From positions 352,310-416,309 of the forward strand of contig NZ_MUNR01000010.1 in NCBI RefSeq assembly GCF_002001045.1: 64,000 nt of DNA, written 5' to 3'. Numbering within the stretch: position 1 is the first letter of the stretch; each line of letters opens with the position of its first letter. Position numbers and translations under genes: made by a program. This document shows positions 52,478 through 62,785 of the stretch, piece by piece. A model generated the notes under the pieces. That model was given only the letters and a program-made list of their open reading frames with translations, did no database searches and had not been told where the DNA came from. Source of the stretch: Rhodanobacter sp. C01 (GTDB taxonomy: Bacteria; Pseudomonadota; Gammaproteobacteria; Xanthomonadales; Rhodanobacteraceae).

Positions 52478-53878
52478 TCAGAAGTGGTATAGCGCGCTGA
52501 CGCTCAGCTGGTTGCCGCTGGTGGTCTTGCGATCCACGCCGTTGCTGGTCGTGTCGAGCTTGTCGTAGATCCATTCGACGCCAAGCTCGTAGGCGCCCGC
52601 CGCGTATTGCAGACTCAACGCGGATTGCCGGTTCCTGAGCAGCCCTGTCGCACCATTGCCCATCCAGCGGATCACGTCATCGGTATTCGGCTTGCTCATG
52701 CTGTAGAACGCATTGGCGCTCCAGTGCTGCGTGAAGTTGTAGCCGGCCTGCACATAGCCGCCGGTGTCCTTGATGTCGCCGAACTGGGACATGTCGCCGA
52801 AAATTTCGCCCAGGCCCTTGCCGGTATAGACCAGCCCCTTGAACACCCACGGACCCGGCTTCCACTGGCCGCTGACTTCGTAACCCACGCTCTTCACCGT
52901 GCTCTGCACCGGCGTCGCGGCCGTACCGCCCACGCCACGCAGGTCGATCTCGCTGTAGTGCGCCACCACATAGGCCAGCCAGTCCTGGTCCTGCACATGC
53001 AGGCGCGCCTCAAGCTGCGGACGGAAGCCGACGTTGCCGGCCGTCAGGTAGTTGGTGTTGTTGACGGCGCCGTCCGGACCGTTCCACGAGCCCTCGAAGG
53101 CGCCGAGATCCAGCCGCCATTTCGGACCCGACGAACCGTGGTTGAGGTCCTGCATCCACACCACGCCGGGGAAGCGCCAGCCGATCATGCCGGTGCCGAA
53201 GCCGAGCGGAAACGCGATATGCGAGAGCGAGGTCGACACATCGTCCAGCGGGAACATGAGATCCCACTGCTGGCCGATCCGGATGGTGCTGCCGGTGTCG
53301 GGATTGCTCAGGTCCATATAGGCCTGGCGCAGGCGCGGTATCGGTTGTTGCTGGGCATAGGCGCCGGTGCCGTTGTAGCCGCCGAAGAAGTCCATCTCGA
53401 TGCGGCCGCCGCCGACCCAGTCACCGGCGAATTTTGCGCCGCTGAAATCCAGCCAGAAGCGCGTGTTGCGCACATCGACGCCACTGAGTGAACCATTGGA
53501 ACCCGCGACCGGATATTCGGCATTCTGGCCGTTGCCGTAGACGAAACTCTTGCTCTGGTCGAACGCGGTCGCGCTGATGAACCCGTGCAAGGCCACCGAC
53601 ACACCCGGAGCACTGGTGAAAGTCGGCATTGCGGACGCAGGCGCGGCAGCCACGTTCTGCGCCGACGCGGCCGCTGCGGGTGCCGTCTGCGCAGGAGCCG
53701 TTTTCTGTGCCTGGATCATCGCCTTCAATTCATTAAGCTGTTGCTCCAGTTGCGCCACCCGCTGCTCGAGCTGCTGTTCGCGCGCGTCGCTCTGTGCATG
53801 GGCCGCCAGTGGCAACAGCAACGCACACGCCATGCTCAGGGCGAGCGCGGTGTAGCGGTTTGGAAATCGCGTTGTCAT
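52478..53878 (-). CDS. DcaP-like trimeric outer-membrane porin
   Basis: A 466-residue outer-membrane protein with a signal peptide ([30 protein letters not shown]). A coiled-coil stretch ([26 protein letters not shown]) follows, as in DcaP-type porins, then a barrel with alternating strand pattern ending in SALYHF, the terminal Phe typical of BAM substrates. Similar porins carry dicarboxylates and small anions. It is the first gene of the porin-satP pair and shares its promoter region with acs, so acetate or a related acid is the likely cargo. Confidence 0.88.
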   Translation of the reverse strand: MTTRFPNRYTALALSMACALLLPLAAHAQSDAREQQLEQRVAQLEQQLNELKAMIQAQKTAPAQTAPAAAASAQNVAAAPASAMPTFTSAPGVSVALHGFISATAFDQSKSFVYGNGQNAEYPVAGSNGSLSGVDVRNTRFWLDFSGAKFAGDWVGGGRIEMDFFGGYNGTGAYAQQQPIPRLRQAYMDLSNPDTGSTIRIGQQWDLMFPLDDVSTSLSHIAFPLGFGTGMIGWRFPGVVWMQDLNHGSSGPKWRLDLGAFEGSWNGPDGAVNNTNYLTAGNVGFRPQLEARLHVQDQDWLAYVVAHYSEIDLRGVGGTAATPVQSTVKSVGYEVSGQWKPGPWVFKGLVYTGKGLGEIFGDMSQFGDIKDTGGYVQAGYNFTQHWSANAFYSMSKPNTDDVIRWMGNGATGLLRNRQSALSLQYAAGAYELGVEWIYDKLDTTSNGVDRKTTSGNQLSVSALYHF

Positions 53879-53947
53879 GCATGCATCTCCCCGAGGTCAA
53901 AGTCGGGCCGAGCATGGCCATGCTGCGGCGCGCGCGACTATTCGCCA

Positions 53948-53966
53948 TTGGTCGAAGTTCGACCAA
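53948..53966. promoter_or_regulatory. Perfect 19-base palindrome between porin and acs
   Basis: TTGGTCGAAGTTCGACCAA is a perfect palindrome with nine-base arms around a central G. It lies 70 bases upstream of the porin start and 133 bases upstream of the acs start, in a good position for a shared activator site. The nearby NarL-type regulator is the natural candidate to bind it. Confidence 0.55.
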
Positions 53967-54098
53967 AGTCGACGCCCGTCGCCGCCGCAACCCTCGCGGG
54001 GATCGGGCTACACTCAAACTTCAAGTTCCGCCGGGCGTTGGCGCCTGCTGCGGTTTCCGAATTGCCACGTTCGATATTCCGCCAGCAGGAGGCCAGTC

Positions 54099-56039
54099 AT
54101 GTCCAAGCTGTATCCGGTCAACCCCGCGTTTGCCGCCGCGGCGCGCGTTCGCCACGACGACTACACACGGCTGTACGCCGAATCGGTCCGCGATCCGGAA
54201 GGCTTCTGGGCACGCATTGGCAAGAGGCTGGACTGGGCGAAGCCACCGACGAAGATCAAGGACGTCTCGTTCGATCCAAAAGACCTGCACATCCGCTGGT
54301 ACGAGGACGGTCAGCTCAATGTGTCGGCGAACTGCCTCGACCGCCACCTCGCCGAGCGTGGCGACAAGACCGCGATCATCTTCGAGGGCGACGACCCGAA
54401 CGACTCGCGCCGGATCAGCTATCGCGAGTTGCATGCGGAAGTGTGCAAGTTCGCCAACACGCTGAAGAACCTCGGCGTGAGCAAGGGCGACCGTGTGGCG
54501 ATCTACCTGCCGATGATTCCTGAAGCGGCAGTGGCGATGCTGGCCTGCGCACGCATCGGCGCGGTGCATTCGGTGGTGTTCGGCGGCTTCTCGCCAGACT
54601 CGCTGGCCGGGCGCATCGCCGATTCGACCTGCAAGCTGGTGATCACCGCCGACGAAGGCGTGCGCGGCGGCAAGCGGATCGCGCTGAAGGCGAACGTGGA
54701 TGCCGCTTTGGAACGCCCCGGCACCAACAGCGTGGAAACCGTGGTGGTGGTGCGCCGTACCGGCGCCGCGGTGCCGATGCAGTCGCCACGCGATCGTTAC
54801 TGGCACAACCTGATGGACGGCCAGTCGGCCGATTGCCCGGCCGAGCCGATGGAAGCGGAACATCCGCTGTTCATCCTGTACACCTCCGGCTCAACCGGCA
54901 AACCGAAGGGCGTGCTGCACACCTCCGCGGGTTATCTGGTCTACACCAGCTACACGCACGAGCTGGTGTTCGACCTGCGCGAGGACGACGTCTACTGGTG
55001 CACCGCCGATGTCGGCTGGGTCACCGGCCACAGCTACGTGGTGTACGGCCCGCTGGCCAACGGCGCCACCACGGTGATGTTCGATGGCGTGCCGAACTAT
55101 CCGGATTTCAGCCGCTTCTGGCAGGTCGTCGACAAGCACCAGGTCAGCCTGTTCTACACCGCGCCGACCGCGATCCGCGCACTGATGCGCGAAGGCGAGG
55201 CACCGGTAAAGAAGGCATCACGAAAATCACTGCGCCTGCTTGGCTCGGTCGGCGAACCGATCAACCCGGAGGCATGGGAGTGGTATAACCGCGTGGTCGG
55301 CGACGAGCGCTGCCCGATCGTCGACACCTGGTGGCAGACCGAAACCGGCGGCATCCTGATCACCCCGCTGGCTGGCGCGATCGACGCCAAGCCCGGCTCC
55401 GCCACGCTACCGTTCTTCGGCGTGAAGCCGGCCATCGTCGATGCCGCCGGCGAACTGCAGGAAGGCGCCACCGAAGGCAATCTGATCATCACCGATTCCT
55501 GGCCGGGCCAGATGCGCACCGTCTACGGTGATCACCAGCGCTTCATCGAAACCTATTTCAGCGCCTATCCGGGCAACTACTTCACCGGTGATGGTGTGCG
55601 CCGCGACGAGGACGGCTATTACTGGATCACCGGCCGCGTCGACGACGTGATCAACGTCAGCGGCCATCGCATCGGCACCGCCGAGGTGGAAAGCGCGCTG
55701 GTCTCGCATCCCAAGGTGGCCGAGGCTGCCGTGGTGGGTGCCCCGCACGACATCAAGGGCCAGGGCATCTACGCCTTCGTCACTCTGATTGCCGGGGAAC
55801 AGGGCAGCGAAGAACTGCGCAAGGAACTGGTCGCCTGGGTACGCAAGGAAATCGGCCCGATCGCCACGCCGGATTACCTGCAGTGGGCGCCCGGCCTGCC
55901 GAAGACCCGTTCCGGAAAAATCATGCGCCGCATCCTGCGCAAGATCGGTGAAAACCTGCCCGACCAGCTCGGCGACATCAGCACGCTCGCCGACCCCGGT
56001 GTGGTGAAGAACCTGGTGGACGAGCGACTGATCAAATGA
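54099..56039 (+). CDS. acs: Acetyl-CoA synthetase
   Basis: A 646-residue cytoplasmic enzyme that makes acetyl-CoA from acetate, ATP and CoA. The AMP-binding P-loop is [14 protein letters not shown], the A8 hinge and [32 protein letters not shown] are present, and [13 protein letters not shown] carries Lys607, the site acetylated in the family to switch the enzyme off. WWQTETGG is intact. AGGAGG lies six bases upstream of the ATG at 54099. It is divergent from the porin-satP pair, and a GGAGCGCAC hairpin and a NarL-type regulator gene follow. Confidence 0.97.
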   Translation: MSKLYPVNPAFAAAARVRHDDYTRLYAESVRDPEGFWARIGKRLDWAKPPTKIKDVSFDPKDLHIRWYEDGQLNVSANCLDRHLAERGDKTAIIFEGDDPNDSRRISYRELHAEVCKFANTLKNLGVSKGDRVAIYLPMIPEAAVAMLACARIGAVHSVVFGGFSPDSLAGRIADSTCKLVITADEGVRGGKRIALKANVDAALERPGTNSVETVVVVRRTGAAVPMQSPRDRYWHNLMDGQSADCPAEPMEAEHPLFILYTSGSTGKPKGVLHTSAGYLVYTSYTHELVFDLREDDVYWCTADVGWVTGHSYVVYGPLANGATTVMFDGVPNYPDFSRFWQVVDKHQVSLFYTAPTAIRALMREGEAPVKKASRKSLRLLGSVGEPINPEAWEWYNRVVGDERCPIVDTWWQTETGGILITPLAGAIDAKPGSATLPFFGVKPAIVDAAGELQEGATEGNLIITDSWPGQMRTVYGDHQRFIETYFSAYPGNYFTGDGVRRDEDGYYWITGRVDDVINVSGHRIGTAEVESALVSHPKVAEAAVVGAPHDIKGQGIYAFVTLIAGEQGSEELRKELVAWVRKEIGPIATPDYLQWAPGLPKTRSGKIMRRILRKIGENLPDQLGDISTLADPGVVKNLVDERLIK

Positions 56040-56047
56040 GAGAACCG

Positions 56048-56074
56048 GCAGGAGCGCACAGAGTGCGCTCCTGC
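56048..56074. repeat. GGAGCGCAC-family hairpin between acs and regulator
   Basis: GCAGGAGCGCAC (56048-56059) and GTGCGCTCCTGC (56063-56074) are perfect 12-base inverted arms with loop AGA. It starts nine bases after the acs stop codon and ends ten bases before the regulator's first ATG. The core is the same as in the longer element at 17692-17760, so it is probably a dispersed repeat that may also attenuate read-through. Confidence 0.75.
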
Positions 56075-56092
56075 ATCGCTGCGATGGACCAC

Positions 56093-56764
56093 ATGCCCGA
56101 CATCCTGATCGCCGATGATCACCCGTTGTTCCGCGATGCCCTGCAGCGCGCGGTACTCGCCGCGTTGCCGCAGGCACGGGTGCACAGCGCCGACAGCGTC
56201 GATGCGCTACTCGGTCTGATCGAGCAGTTCTCCGATGCCGAGTTGCTGTTGCTCGATCTGCACATGCCTGGCGCACGCGGCTACTCCGCACTGGCGCACA
56301 TTCGCGGGCAATACCCCGGACTGCCGACCATTGTGGTGTCCGGTCATGAGGAGGCGCAGGTGATGCGTCGCGCACTGGCGCATGGCGCGTCCGCCTATAT
56401 CCCGAAATCCGCGACGAGTGCGGATATCGTCGCGGCAATCCGCAGCGTGCTCGACGGCGATGTGTGGTTGCCTCACCCACAGCTTGGTGGCGCCAGTGAA
56501 CTGCGACCTGACGAAGCTGCCGCCGCCGCGCAGATCGCCGCGCTGACGCCGCAGCAATTCCGTGTGATGACGATGATCGCCGAAGGCCTGCTCAACAAGC
56601 AGATCGCTTACGACCTTGGCGTCTCCGAGGCCACGATCAAGGCACACATGACCGCAATCATGCGCAAGCTCGGTGTCAACAATCGCACCCAGGTTGCACT
56701 GATCGCCAACCAGCTGGCGGTCGACCAGGAATCCATGCCGATGGTGCCTGTCGACGGAGATTGA
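56093..56764 (+). CDS. NarL/LuxR-type response regulator (CrbR-like)
   Basis: A 223-residue regulator. The receiver domain has the DD pair at IADDHPLF, phosphoacceptor Asp55 in LLLLDLHMPG and the lysine in YIPKSA. The C-terminal LuxR-type HTH (about 155-220) reads LTPQQFRVMTMIAEGLLNKQIAYDLGVSEATIKAHMTAIMRKLGVNNRTQVAL. In Vibrio and Pseudomonas a NarL-type regulator next to acs (CrbR) controls acetate use together with the SLC5-kinase CrbS; that role is inferred here from position. The ATG at 56093 (MPDILIADDH) is preferred; an ATG at 56084 adds three residues. Confidence 0.9.
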   Translation: MPDILIADDHPLFRDALQRAVLAALPQARVHSADSVDALLGLIEQFSDAELLLLDLHMPGARGYSALAHIRGQYPGLPTIVVSGHEEAQVMRRALAHGASAYIPKSATSADIVAAIRSVLDGDVWLPHPQLGGASELRPDEAAAAAQIAALTPQQFRVMTMIAEGLLNKQIAYDLGVSEATIKAHMTAIMRKLGVNNRTQVALIANQLAVDQESMPMVPVDGD

Positions 56765-56771
56765 GATTGAG

Positions 56772-59700
56772 TCAGCGCCGCAGCAACGCCGTCAGCAAGG
56801 CACGCAACGCCGCCGGACGCACTGGCTTGTGCAGGACCGGATAACCCAGCGCGCGTGCGCGCTGCTTCAGTTCGCTGCTGCCGTCGGCGGTGATCATCGC
56901 GGCAGGCGGCAACTCGGGACAATCGACGCGCAACAGCTGCAGCGCCTGCAGCCCATCGACATCATCGGCAAGATGGTAGTCGGCCAGGATCAGGTCGACC
57001 GGGCCACGCGCCAGTTCGTGGCGGGCCTGCTCCACGTCCAGCGCGGTGCGGCAATCCACGCCCCAGCGTTGCAGCAGTGCGCGCATGCCGTCGAGGATCA
57101 CCGCGTCGTTGTCCAGGCACAGCACGGTCAGTGGCAGCTGCTCGTCCGTGCCGCTGCGCGGCACCTGTTGCCGACGCGCCGGTACCGGCGCGCTGCGCGG
57201 TACGGTGACCGAGAAACAGCTGCCATGTTGCGGCTGCGAATGCAGATCGAGCCGGTGTCCGAGAATGCCGGCAATGCGGTCGCAGATCGACAGACCCAGA
57301 CCGAGTCCTTTCTCCCCCCAGGGCGATGGTTGCTGCAGCCGCTGGAACTCGCCGAAGATCCGCGCCTGTTGTTCCGCTGCGATGCCGGGGCCTGAATCCC
57401 ACACCTCGATGCGTACGCTGTCGCCGCATCTGCGCACGCCCAGCAGCACGCCACCCGTGCGCGTATAGCGCAGCGCATTGGAGAGAAAGTTCTGCAGGAC
57501 CCGGCGCAGCAGCTGCGGGTCGCTGCGCACCGCCAGCCGGGTCGGCACTACCCGCAGGCGCAACCCGCGCTGCTCGGCGACCACCGCGAACTGCGCCTTC
57601 AGCGAATCGAACAATTCGGCCAGCGCGAATCCACCCACGTCAGGCCGGTAACTGCCCGCATCCAGTCTCGAGGTATCGAGCAGTGCGTCGAGCAGATCCT
57701 CGGCGGCACGGAACGAGGCATCGATGCGTTCGGCCAGCTGACTGGCTTCGGCATCCAGCCCGGGATGCTGGCGCAGCGCCGAGGTGAAAAGGCGCGCCGC
57801 ATTCAGCGGCTGCAAGAGGTCGTGGCTGGCGGCGGCGAGAAAGCGTGTCTTGGAAATGTTCGCCGTCTCGGCGGCACGACGCGCCTGCGCGGTAGCCGCC
57901 AGCGCTTCGGACAGCTCCGCGGTGCGCTGCTCCACGCGCTGTTCCAGCGTCTCGTTCACCTCGATCAGCGCCTGCTCGGCATGCTTGTAGGCGGTGACAT
58001 CGCTGTAGGTGGTTACATAACCGCCATCGGGCAGTGCACGGCCGCGCATCTCGATCACCGTGCCGTCGGGCCGTACGCGCTGGAACAGATGCGACGAGCC
58101 GGCGCGCATGTGATCAATGCGTCTGGCCACATGGCCGTCCACTTCACCCGGACCGCACTCGCCCAGTTCCGCATTGCGACGGATCAGGTCGGCCACCGGC
58201 ATGCCGACGCTCACCATGCCGTCGGGATAGTCGAACAGCTCCAGATAGCGCCGGTTCCATGCGACAAGCCGCATCTGCGCATCGACCACGCTGATCCCCT
58301 GCGAAACGTTCTCCAGCGTGGTCGAAAGCAGTGTGCGATTGAAGCGAAGCTCCTGGGACGCCTCGTCCATCAGCGCCACCGCCTCCGCCAGATCCAGCCC
58401 GCTGCCTGACAGCGCGCTGATCAGGATGCGCCGCGCATTCGCGGCGCCCACCGCGGAAGCCAGCAGGCGCTCGGTGTACTGGATAAGTGCGCGATCGGCC
58501 ACGGCGCCAGCCTGCAATGGGTGGCCATGGCGTTCGCCGTATTCTGCAAAAGCACGTGTGCTGTTGCGCTCGCCCACGATGCGCTCGGCAATCGTGCGCA
58601 GGTCAGCCACCGCGACCCGGCCTCGCCAGTCACCGGCGCGACCGCGCGTGGCCAAATGGCCATCGACGAACAGTGCCGCATGCAGGCGTTCCTCCAGGCT
58701 TGGCCGAAAGCGCAGCGACATGAAGACCAGGCAGCCCACATTGACCAGCAGCGACCAGAACGCGCCGTGCATCACCGGATCCCAGCCGTCGAGGTGGAAC
58801 AGCGCCTGCGGCCGCAGCCAGTTCCAGCCGAACGGACCCTGCTGCAGCCATGTCGGCGAACGGATCACCGCCGGCAGCAGCAACGTGTATGCCCATATCG
58901 CAAAGCCGCCGATCAATCCGATGGCAACGCTACGGCGACTGGCACCGCGCCAGTACATCGCGGCGATCAGTGCCGGCGCAAACTGCACCACCGCGGCAAA
59001 CGCCAGCAGGCCGGTGGCCGCCAGATTCTGCGCATCGGCAGCCACCCGATAGTACGCATAGGCCATCAGCGCCAGCGCCATGATCGCCGCACGCCGCACG
59101 CGCAGCACCAGTTGCCGCAGATCGCTGCGTTGCTCCAGCCGCAATCGGCGGATGCGCAGCAAGGCCGGCATCACAAGGTCGTTGCTGATCATGGTCGACA
59201 GCGCCACCGATGCCACGATGACCATGCCGGTCGCCGCCGACAGACCACCGATGAAGGCAAGCAGTGCCATGCCGCGATCGCCATGCGCCATCGGCAAGGT
59301 CAGTACCCATGCATCGGCGAGTCCTGCACGCACCGTCGGCAAGTACATGCCCGCCGCCACAATCGGCAGCACCGCCAGACTGATGACGATCAGATACAGC
59401 GGCAGCATCCAGCGTGCGTGCTTGAGATCGTCGACATCCTCGCATTCGACCACGCCGATCTGGAATTGCCGCGGCAGACAGAACATCGCAGCGAACGCCA
59501 ACATGGTCTGGGCAAGAAAACCCGAAGGCAGGCCGTGATGCAGCTGCCTCAGAGGAAGCTGCGCGGTAGCGGCCAGGCCGGGCCCATGCCACCAGGCATA
59601 GACGGCCAGCGCCACAAACGCCAGCAGCTTGATCAGCGACTCCAGTGCGATCGCCAGCATCATGCCGTGGTGATGCTCGGTCGCATCGATGCTGCGGGTG

Positions 59701-60230
59701 CCGAACAATATCGCGAACACGGCCAGCAACAGGGCACACCACAACGCGCTGTCGATGCCGCCACCCGGCATGGTGCCTTGCACGATTCCGCCGAGCACGC
59801 CGAACGATATCGCCACCGCTTTCAACTGCAGCGCAATGTACGGCACCACTGCCACGACCGCGATCACGGCCACCAATGCCGCCAGGCCGTGCGATTTCCC
59901 GAAACGTGCGCCGATGAAATCGGCAATCGAAGTGATGTTGCGCTGCGCGGCGATCCGCACCAGCTTGCGCACCAGGCCAAAGCCGAAGGCGAACAGCAGG
60001 ATCGGGCCCAGATAGATCGGCAGATAGGCGAGTCCATCGCGCGCCGCCGAGCCGACCGCGCCGTAGAACGTCCATGACGAGCAGTACACCGCCAGCGCCA
60101 GGCTGTAGATGACCGGCCGCAAGCGGGGCTGGCGCGGGTACAGTGGCCGCCGGTCGCCCACATAGGCGACCACGAACAACAGTCCGACATACAGCAGCGA
60201 CGCCAGCAACAGCAACCAGACCTGGATCAA
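56772..60230 (-). CDS. SLC5-STAC-PAS hybrid sensor histidine kinase (CrbS-like)
   Basis: A 1152-residue membrane protein. The first ~500 residues are a sodium/solute symporter (SLC5) domain with about 13 hydrophobic segments. A STAC domain (VADLRTIAERIVGERNSTRAF...) links it to a PAS domain (LENVSQGISVVDAQMRLVAWNRRYLELF), then HisKA with His803 in FLAAASHDLLQPLNAARL, HATPase_c (QNFLSNALRYT, GEKGLGLGLSICDRI) and a C-terminal receiver with Asp1084 (LADYHL). It is a natural fusion of transporter and kinase. The gene converges on the regulator gene, seven bases apart. The TTG at 60230 with GGAGG upstream is the best start; a frame open to 60302 lacks one. Confidence 0.93.
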   Translation of the reverse strand: MIQVWLLLLASLLYVGLLFVVAYVGDRRPLYPRQPRLRPVIYSLALAVYCSSWTFYGAVGSAARDGLAYLPIYLGPILLFAFGFGLVRKLVRIAAQRNITSIADFIGARFGKSHGLAALVAVIAVVAVVPYIALQLKAVAISFGVLGGIVQGTMPGGGIDSALWCALLLAVFAILFGTRSIDATEHHHGMMLAIALESLIKLLAFVALAVYAWWHGPGLAATAQLPLRQLHHGLPSGFLAQTMLAFAAMFCLPRQFQIGVVECEDVDDLKHARWMLPLYLIVISLAVLPIVAAGMYLPTVRAGLADAWVLTLPMAHGDRGMALLAFIGGLSAATGMVIVASVALSTMISNDLVMPALLRIRRLRLEQRSDLRQLVLRVRRAAIMALALMAYAYYRVAADAQNLAATGLLAFAAVVQFAPALIAAMYWRGASRRSVAIGLIGGFAIWAYTLLLPAVIRSPTWLQQGPFGWNWLRPQALFHLDGWDPVMHGAFWSLLVNVGCLVFMSLRFRPSLEERLHAALFVDGHLATRGRAGDWRGRVAVADLRTIAERIVGERNSTRAFAEYGERHGHPLQAGAVADRALIQYTERLLASAVGAANARRILISALSGSGLDLAEAVALMDEASQELRFNRTLLSTTLENVSQGISVVDAQMRLVAWNRRYLELFDYPDGMVSVGMPVADLIRRNAELGECGPGEVDGHVARRIDHMRAGSSHLFQRVRPDGTVIEMRGRALPDGGYVTTYSDVTAYKHAEQALIEVNETLEQRVEQRTAELSEALAATAQARRAAETANISKTRFLAAASHDLLQPLNAARLFTSALRQHPGLDAEASQLAERIDASFRAAEDLLDALLDTSRLDAGSYRPDVGGFALAELFDSLKAQFAVVAEQRGLRLRVVPTRLAVRSDPQLLRRVLQNFLSNALRYTRTGGVLLGVRRCGDSVRIEVWDSGPGIAAEQQARIFGEFQRLQQPSPWGEKGLGLGLSICDRIAGILGHRLDLHSQPQHGSCFSVTVPRSAPVPARRQQVPRSGTDEQLPLTVLCLDNDAVILDGMRALLQRWGVDCRTALDVEQARHELARGPVDLILADYHLADDVDGLQALQLLRVDCPELPPAAMITADGSSELKQRARALGYPVLHKPVRPAALRALLTALLRR

Positions 60231-60348
60231 GCAGCCTTCCCTCCAGCCAGCAACGGATTCAGCCACACGGAGTCGGCTCCGTGACAGAACGCGGCGATGC
60301 ATCCGCTACCTGCTTGTGCAGGAGCAGCACCAACGGCACCATGCCCGG

Positions 60349-60993
60349 ATGACCTCACCGCACGCATCGACGCTTGCCAACGTAGCAGAGCACCTGCGCG
60401 ATGACGAGATTCATGTCTGGCATCTGGCCTACCGGAATATGCAGGGCCGCGCGCCCCTGCGTCGCGTGCTTGCTGCGTATCTGGGAATCGACGCTGATGC
60501 CGTGGCATTGTTGGATGGCGAACACGGCCGTCCGGTGCTCGCTGCCGTCCATGACACTCCGCTGGGTTTCAACTGGTCGCATAGTGGTGACCACGCATTG
60601 ATTGCCATTGGCCGCAATCTTGTTCCGGGCGTCGATCTGGAACACATTCGCCCACGGCCACGCGCGCTCGAGATTGCCCAGCGCTATTTCAGCGCGGACG
60701 AGGCAGCCACCCTGGCAAGCCTGCCGGCGGAAGACCGCAGCATCGCCTTTCTGGAACTGTGGACGGCCAAAGAGGCTGTACTGAAGGCACTTGGGCGCGG
60801 CATTGCATTCGGCCTGCATCGTCTCAGCATTGCCGGCACGGGTCCGCATTTGTGCCTGCGGCGACTCGAAGGCGAGGATATCCAGGCCTGGCAATTGCAT
60901 CGACTGACCGTCGATGCAACGCTGCTCGCCGCGCTGGCTTGGCGCGGCGAAGCACGGCACATCCGGCTGCACCGGCTTGCCAGCAACCACTGA
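60349..60993 (+). CDS. 4'-phosphopantetheinyl transferase superfamily protein
   Basis: A 214-residue Sfp-type enzyme that loads carrier proteins with 4'-phosphopantetheine from CoA. Motifs are GFNWSHSGDHALIAIG (P1/P2, HSGD), VPGVDLEHIRP (metal Asp) and FLELWTAKEAVLKALGRGI (the W/FxxKEA motif). The carrier may belong to a fatty-acid, aryl polyene or NRPS pathway, but none is in the window. The ATG at 60349 is chosen over an upstream in-frame start at 60316. It is divergent from the CrbS-like gene and precedes pdxJ. Confidence 0.93.
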   Translation: MTSPHASTLANVAEHLRDDEIHVWHLAYRNMQGRAPLRRVLAAYLGIDADAVALLDGEHGRPVLAAVHDTPLGFNWSHSGDHALIAIGRNLVPGVDLEHIRPRPRALEIAQRYFSADEAATLASLPAEDRSIAFLELWTAKEAVLKALGRGIAFGLHRLSIAGTGPHLCLRRLEGEDIQAWQLHRLTVDATLLAALAWRGEARHIRLHRLASNH

Positions 60994-61084
60994 TCGGCGC
61001 ACTGTCGTCGTTCGCCGGCGATCGGTTGCCTGATTGACGCTACCGTGCCGTACCGACCTTACTGCCAGAGACCGTGCATCCGCG

Positions 61085-61828
61085 ATGACCTTGCTCAGCG
61101 TCAACCTCAACAAGATCGCCGTGCTGCGCAATTCGCGCGGCGGCAACGAACCGGATATCTGCCATGCCGCGCAGACCTGCATCGAAACCGGCTGCGGTGG
61201 CATCACCGTGCATCCGCGCCCCGACCAGCGCCATGTGCGTCCAGCCGACGTACGCGTGCTGGCCGCGATGCTGGCGGGCCGGGTGGAATACAACATCGAA
61301 GGCAATCCGTTTGCGCCGGCCCGTGGCGAATACCCCGGGCTGCTCGCGCTGGCACGCGAGGTGCGACCCGCCCAGGTGACCCTGGTGCCCGATGGCGATG
61401 GCCAGATCACCTCCGACCACGGCTTCGATCTCGCACGGGACCTTGATCGCCTGCGCCCGCTGGTGGCGGAGTTGAACGAGCTAGGATGCCGGGTCAGCCT
61501 GTTCGTCGACGCCTGCCCTCAGGACTTTGCGCTGGCGGCGGCGATCGGCGTGCAACGCATCGAAATCTACACCGGCCCCTACGCACGGGCCTTTGCCGAC
61601 GGTAACCCTGCAGCCATCCTCGCCGCCTGCGCCGAGACCGCTCGCAGTGCGCAGCAGGCAGGACTTGCAGTGAACGCAGGGCATGATCTCAGCCAGGCGA
61701 ACCTGGGCACGTTCAAGGCGGCAATTCCCGGCCTGGCGGAAGTCTCGATCGGCCACGCATTGATTGGCGAAGCGCTGTACCAGGGACTGGCCACCACCGT
61801 GCGCAACTATCTGCAGATCCTGCGCTGA
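61085..61828 (+). CDS. pdxJ: Pyridoxine 5'-phosphate synthase
   Basis: A 247-residue TIM-barrel enzyme that joins 1-deoxyxylulose-5-phosphate and 3-amino-2-oxopropyl phosphate into pyridoxine phosphate. [64 protein letters not shown] and [17 protein letters not shown] (here [13 protein letters not shown]) blocks are all present, with [14 protein letters not shown] at the end. Length is normal. It converges with the exbD pair across a hairpin. The ATG at 61085 is used; the frame opens at 61034. Confidence 0.95.
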   Translation: MTLLSVNLNKIAVLRNSRGGNEPDICHAAQTCIETGCGGITVHPRPDQRHVRPADVRVLAAMLAGRVEYNIEGNPFAPARGEYPGLLALAREVRPAQVTLVPDGDGQITSDHGFDLARDLDRLRPLVAELNELGCRVSLFVDACPQDFALAAAIGVQRIEIYTGPYARAFADGNPAAILAACAETARSAQQAGLAVNAGHDLSQANLGTFKAAIPGLAEVSIGHALIGEALYQGLATTVRNYLQILR

Positions 61829-61885
61829 TCGATGGCGTCGAACACACGGTTGCCGGTGCCTGTACTTTCGCGTCCCGTCCAAACA

Positions 61886-61912
61886 GAAACCCCCGCGCGA
61901 GGCGGGAGTTTC
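61886..61912. terminator. Bidirectional terminator between pdxJ and exbD
   Basis: GAAACCCCCGC (61886-61896) and GCGGGAGTTTC (61902-61912) form an 11-base stem with one mismatch and a five-base loop. The flanks are A-rich on the left and T-rich on the right, so it works in both directions. It sits 58 bases after pdxJ and 26 bases before the exbD stop codon. Confidence 0.75.
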
Positions 61913-61937
61913 ATTTGCGGCAACAAGCTCAGATCGT

Positions 61938-62342
61938 TTACTGGACTTCGGTAAAGCCGATCTTCGTCAGGTTGTAGCTCTTGGCGTCGGCCAGCACGCG
62001 CGCCACGTACTGATAGGCGGCGGCATCGTCGGCAGCAATCTGGATTTCCGGCTGATTGCTCTGCTGGGCGATCACTGCAAGCTGCGCCTTCAGGCCCAAC
62101 TCGTCGACCGGTGTGTCATTCCAGTAGAACGCACCGCTTTGGTCGATCTTCAGATGGATCGGATCCAGCGGATTGGGCGGATTGACCACGTTCGGATTCG
62201 GCTGCGGCAGATCGACCTTGATCTTGAGCGCGGGGATCGGTGCCGTGATCATGAAAATGATCAGCAGCACCAGCATCACGTCGACCAGCGGCGTGACGTT
62301 GATGTCCGACATCGGTCCACTGGTTTTGGTTGAAAAGGCCAT
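61938..62342 (-). CDS. exbD: ExbD/TolR biopolymer transport protein, second copy
   Basis: A 134-residue inner-membrane protein with one N-terminal helix: MSDINVTPLVDVMLVLLIIFMITAP, carrying the family's conserved Asp for proton flow (PLVDVM). The periplasmic part reads LKIKVDLPQPNPNV and ADDAAAYQYVARVLADAKSYNLTKIGFTEVQ. It is the last gene of tonB-exbB-exbD-exbD and lies six bases after the first exbD. In related xanthomonads the second exbD is required for some functions but not general iron uptake. Confidence 0.93.
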   Translation of the reverse strand: MAFSTKTSGPMSDINVTPLVDVMLVLLIIFMITAPIPALKIKVDLPQPNPNVVNPPNPLDPIHLKIDQSGAFYWNDTPVDELGLKAQLAVIAQQSNQPEIQIAADDAAAYQYVARVLADAKSYNLTKIGFTEVQ

Positions 62343-62348
62343 TTCTAG

Positions 62349-62771
62349 TTACCCCTTCGGCACGTCGTGGGTCATGAAGCCGACGTGCACCATGCCCGAA
62401 TCCTTCGCGTCGCCAATGACCTTCTTCACGATCTTGAACTCGGTCGACTTGTCCGCGCGGATCTGCAGCTCGGGCTGCGGTGACTTTTGCGCTTCCACCG
62501 CGAACTGTGCCTTCAATTCAGCCTCCGTCGCCGGATGGTCATTGAGGAACATGGTGCCGTCCTCTTTGATCGCGAGATCCAGTGGCGGTACCGGCAGATC
62601 CTCATCCTTGGTCTTCGGATTGGCGGTGGGCAAGTCGATGGTGATGGAGTGCGACATCAGCGGTGCGGTGATCATGAAGATGATCAGCAGTACCAACATC
62701 ACGTCGACCAGCGGCGTGACATTGATTTCTGACATCGGTCCGCCGGTATTGCCACCGGTGCTCATAGCCAT
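62349..62771 (-). CDS. exbD: ExbD/TolR biopolymer transport protein, first copy
   Basis: A 140-residue protein of the same family (MSEINVTPLVDVMLVLLIIFMITAPLMSHSITIDLP). It shares the transmembrane helix with the second copy but has a different periplasmic region (PTANPKTKDEDLPVPPLDLAIKEDGTMFLND). It energises TonB together with ExbB. The gene lies 14 bases after exbB. The start is the ATG at 62771; a later ATG at 62735 (MSEINV) would shorten the N-terminus. Confidence 0.93.
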   Translation of the reverse strand: MAMSTGGNTGGPMSEINVTPLVDVMLVLLIIFMITAPLMSHSITIDLPTANPKTKDEDLPVPPLDLAIKEDGTMFLNDHPATEAELKAQFAVEAQKSPQPELQIRADKSTEFKIVKKVIGDAKDSGMVHVGFMTHDVPKG

Positions 62772-62785
62772 GAGTCAGACCTCTC

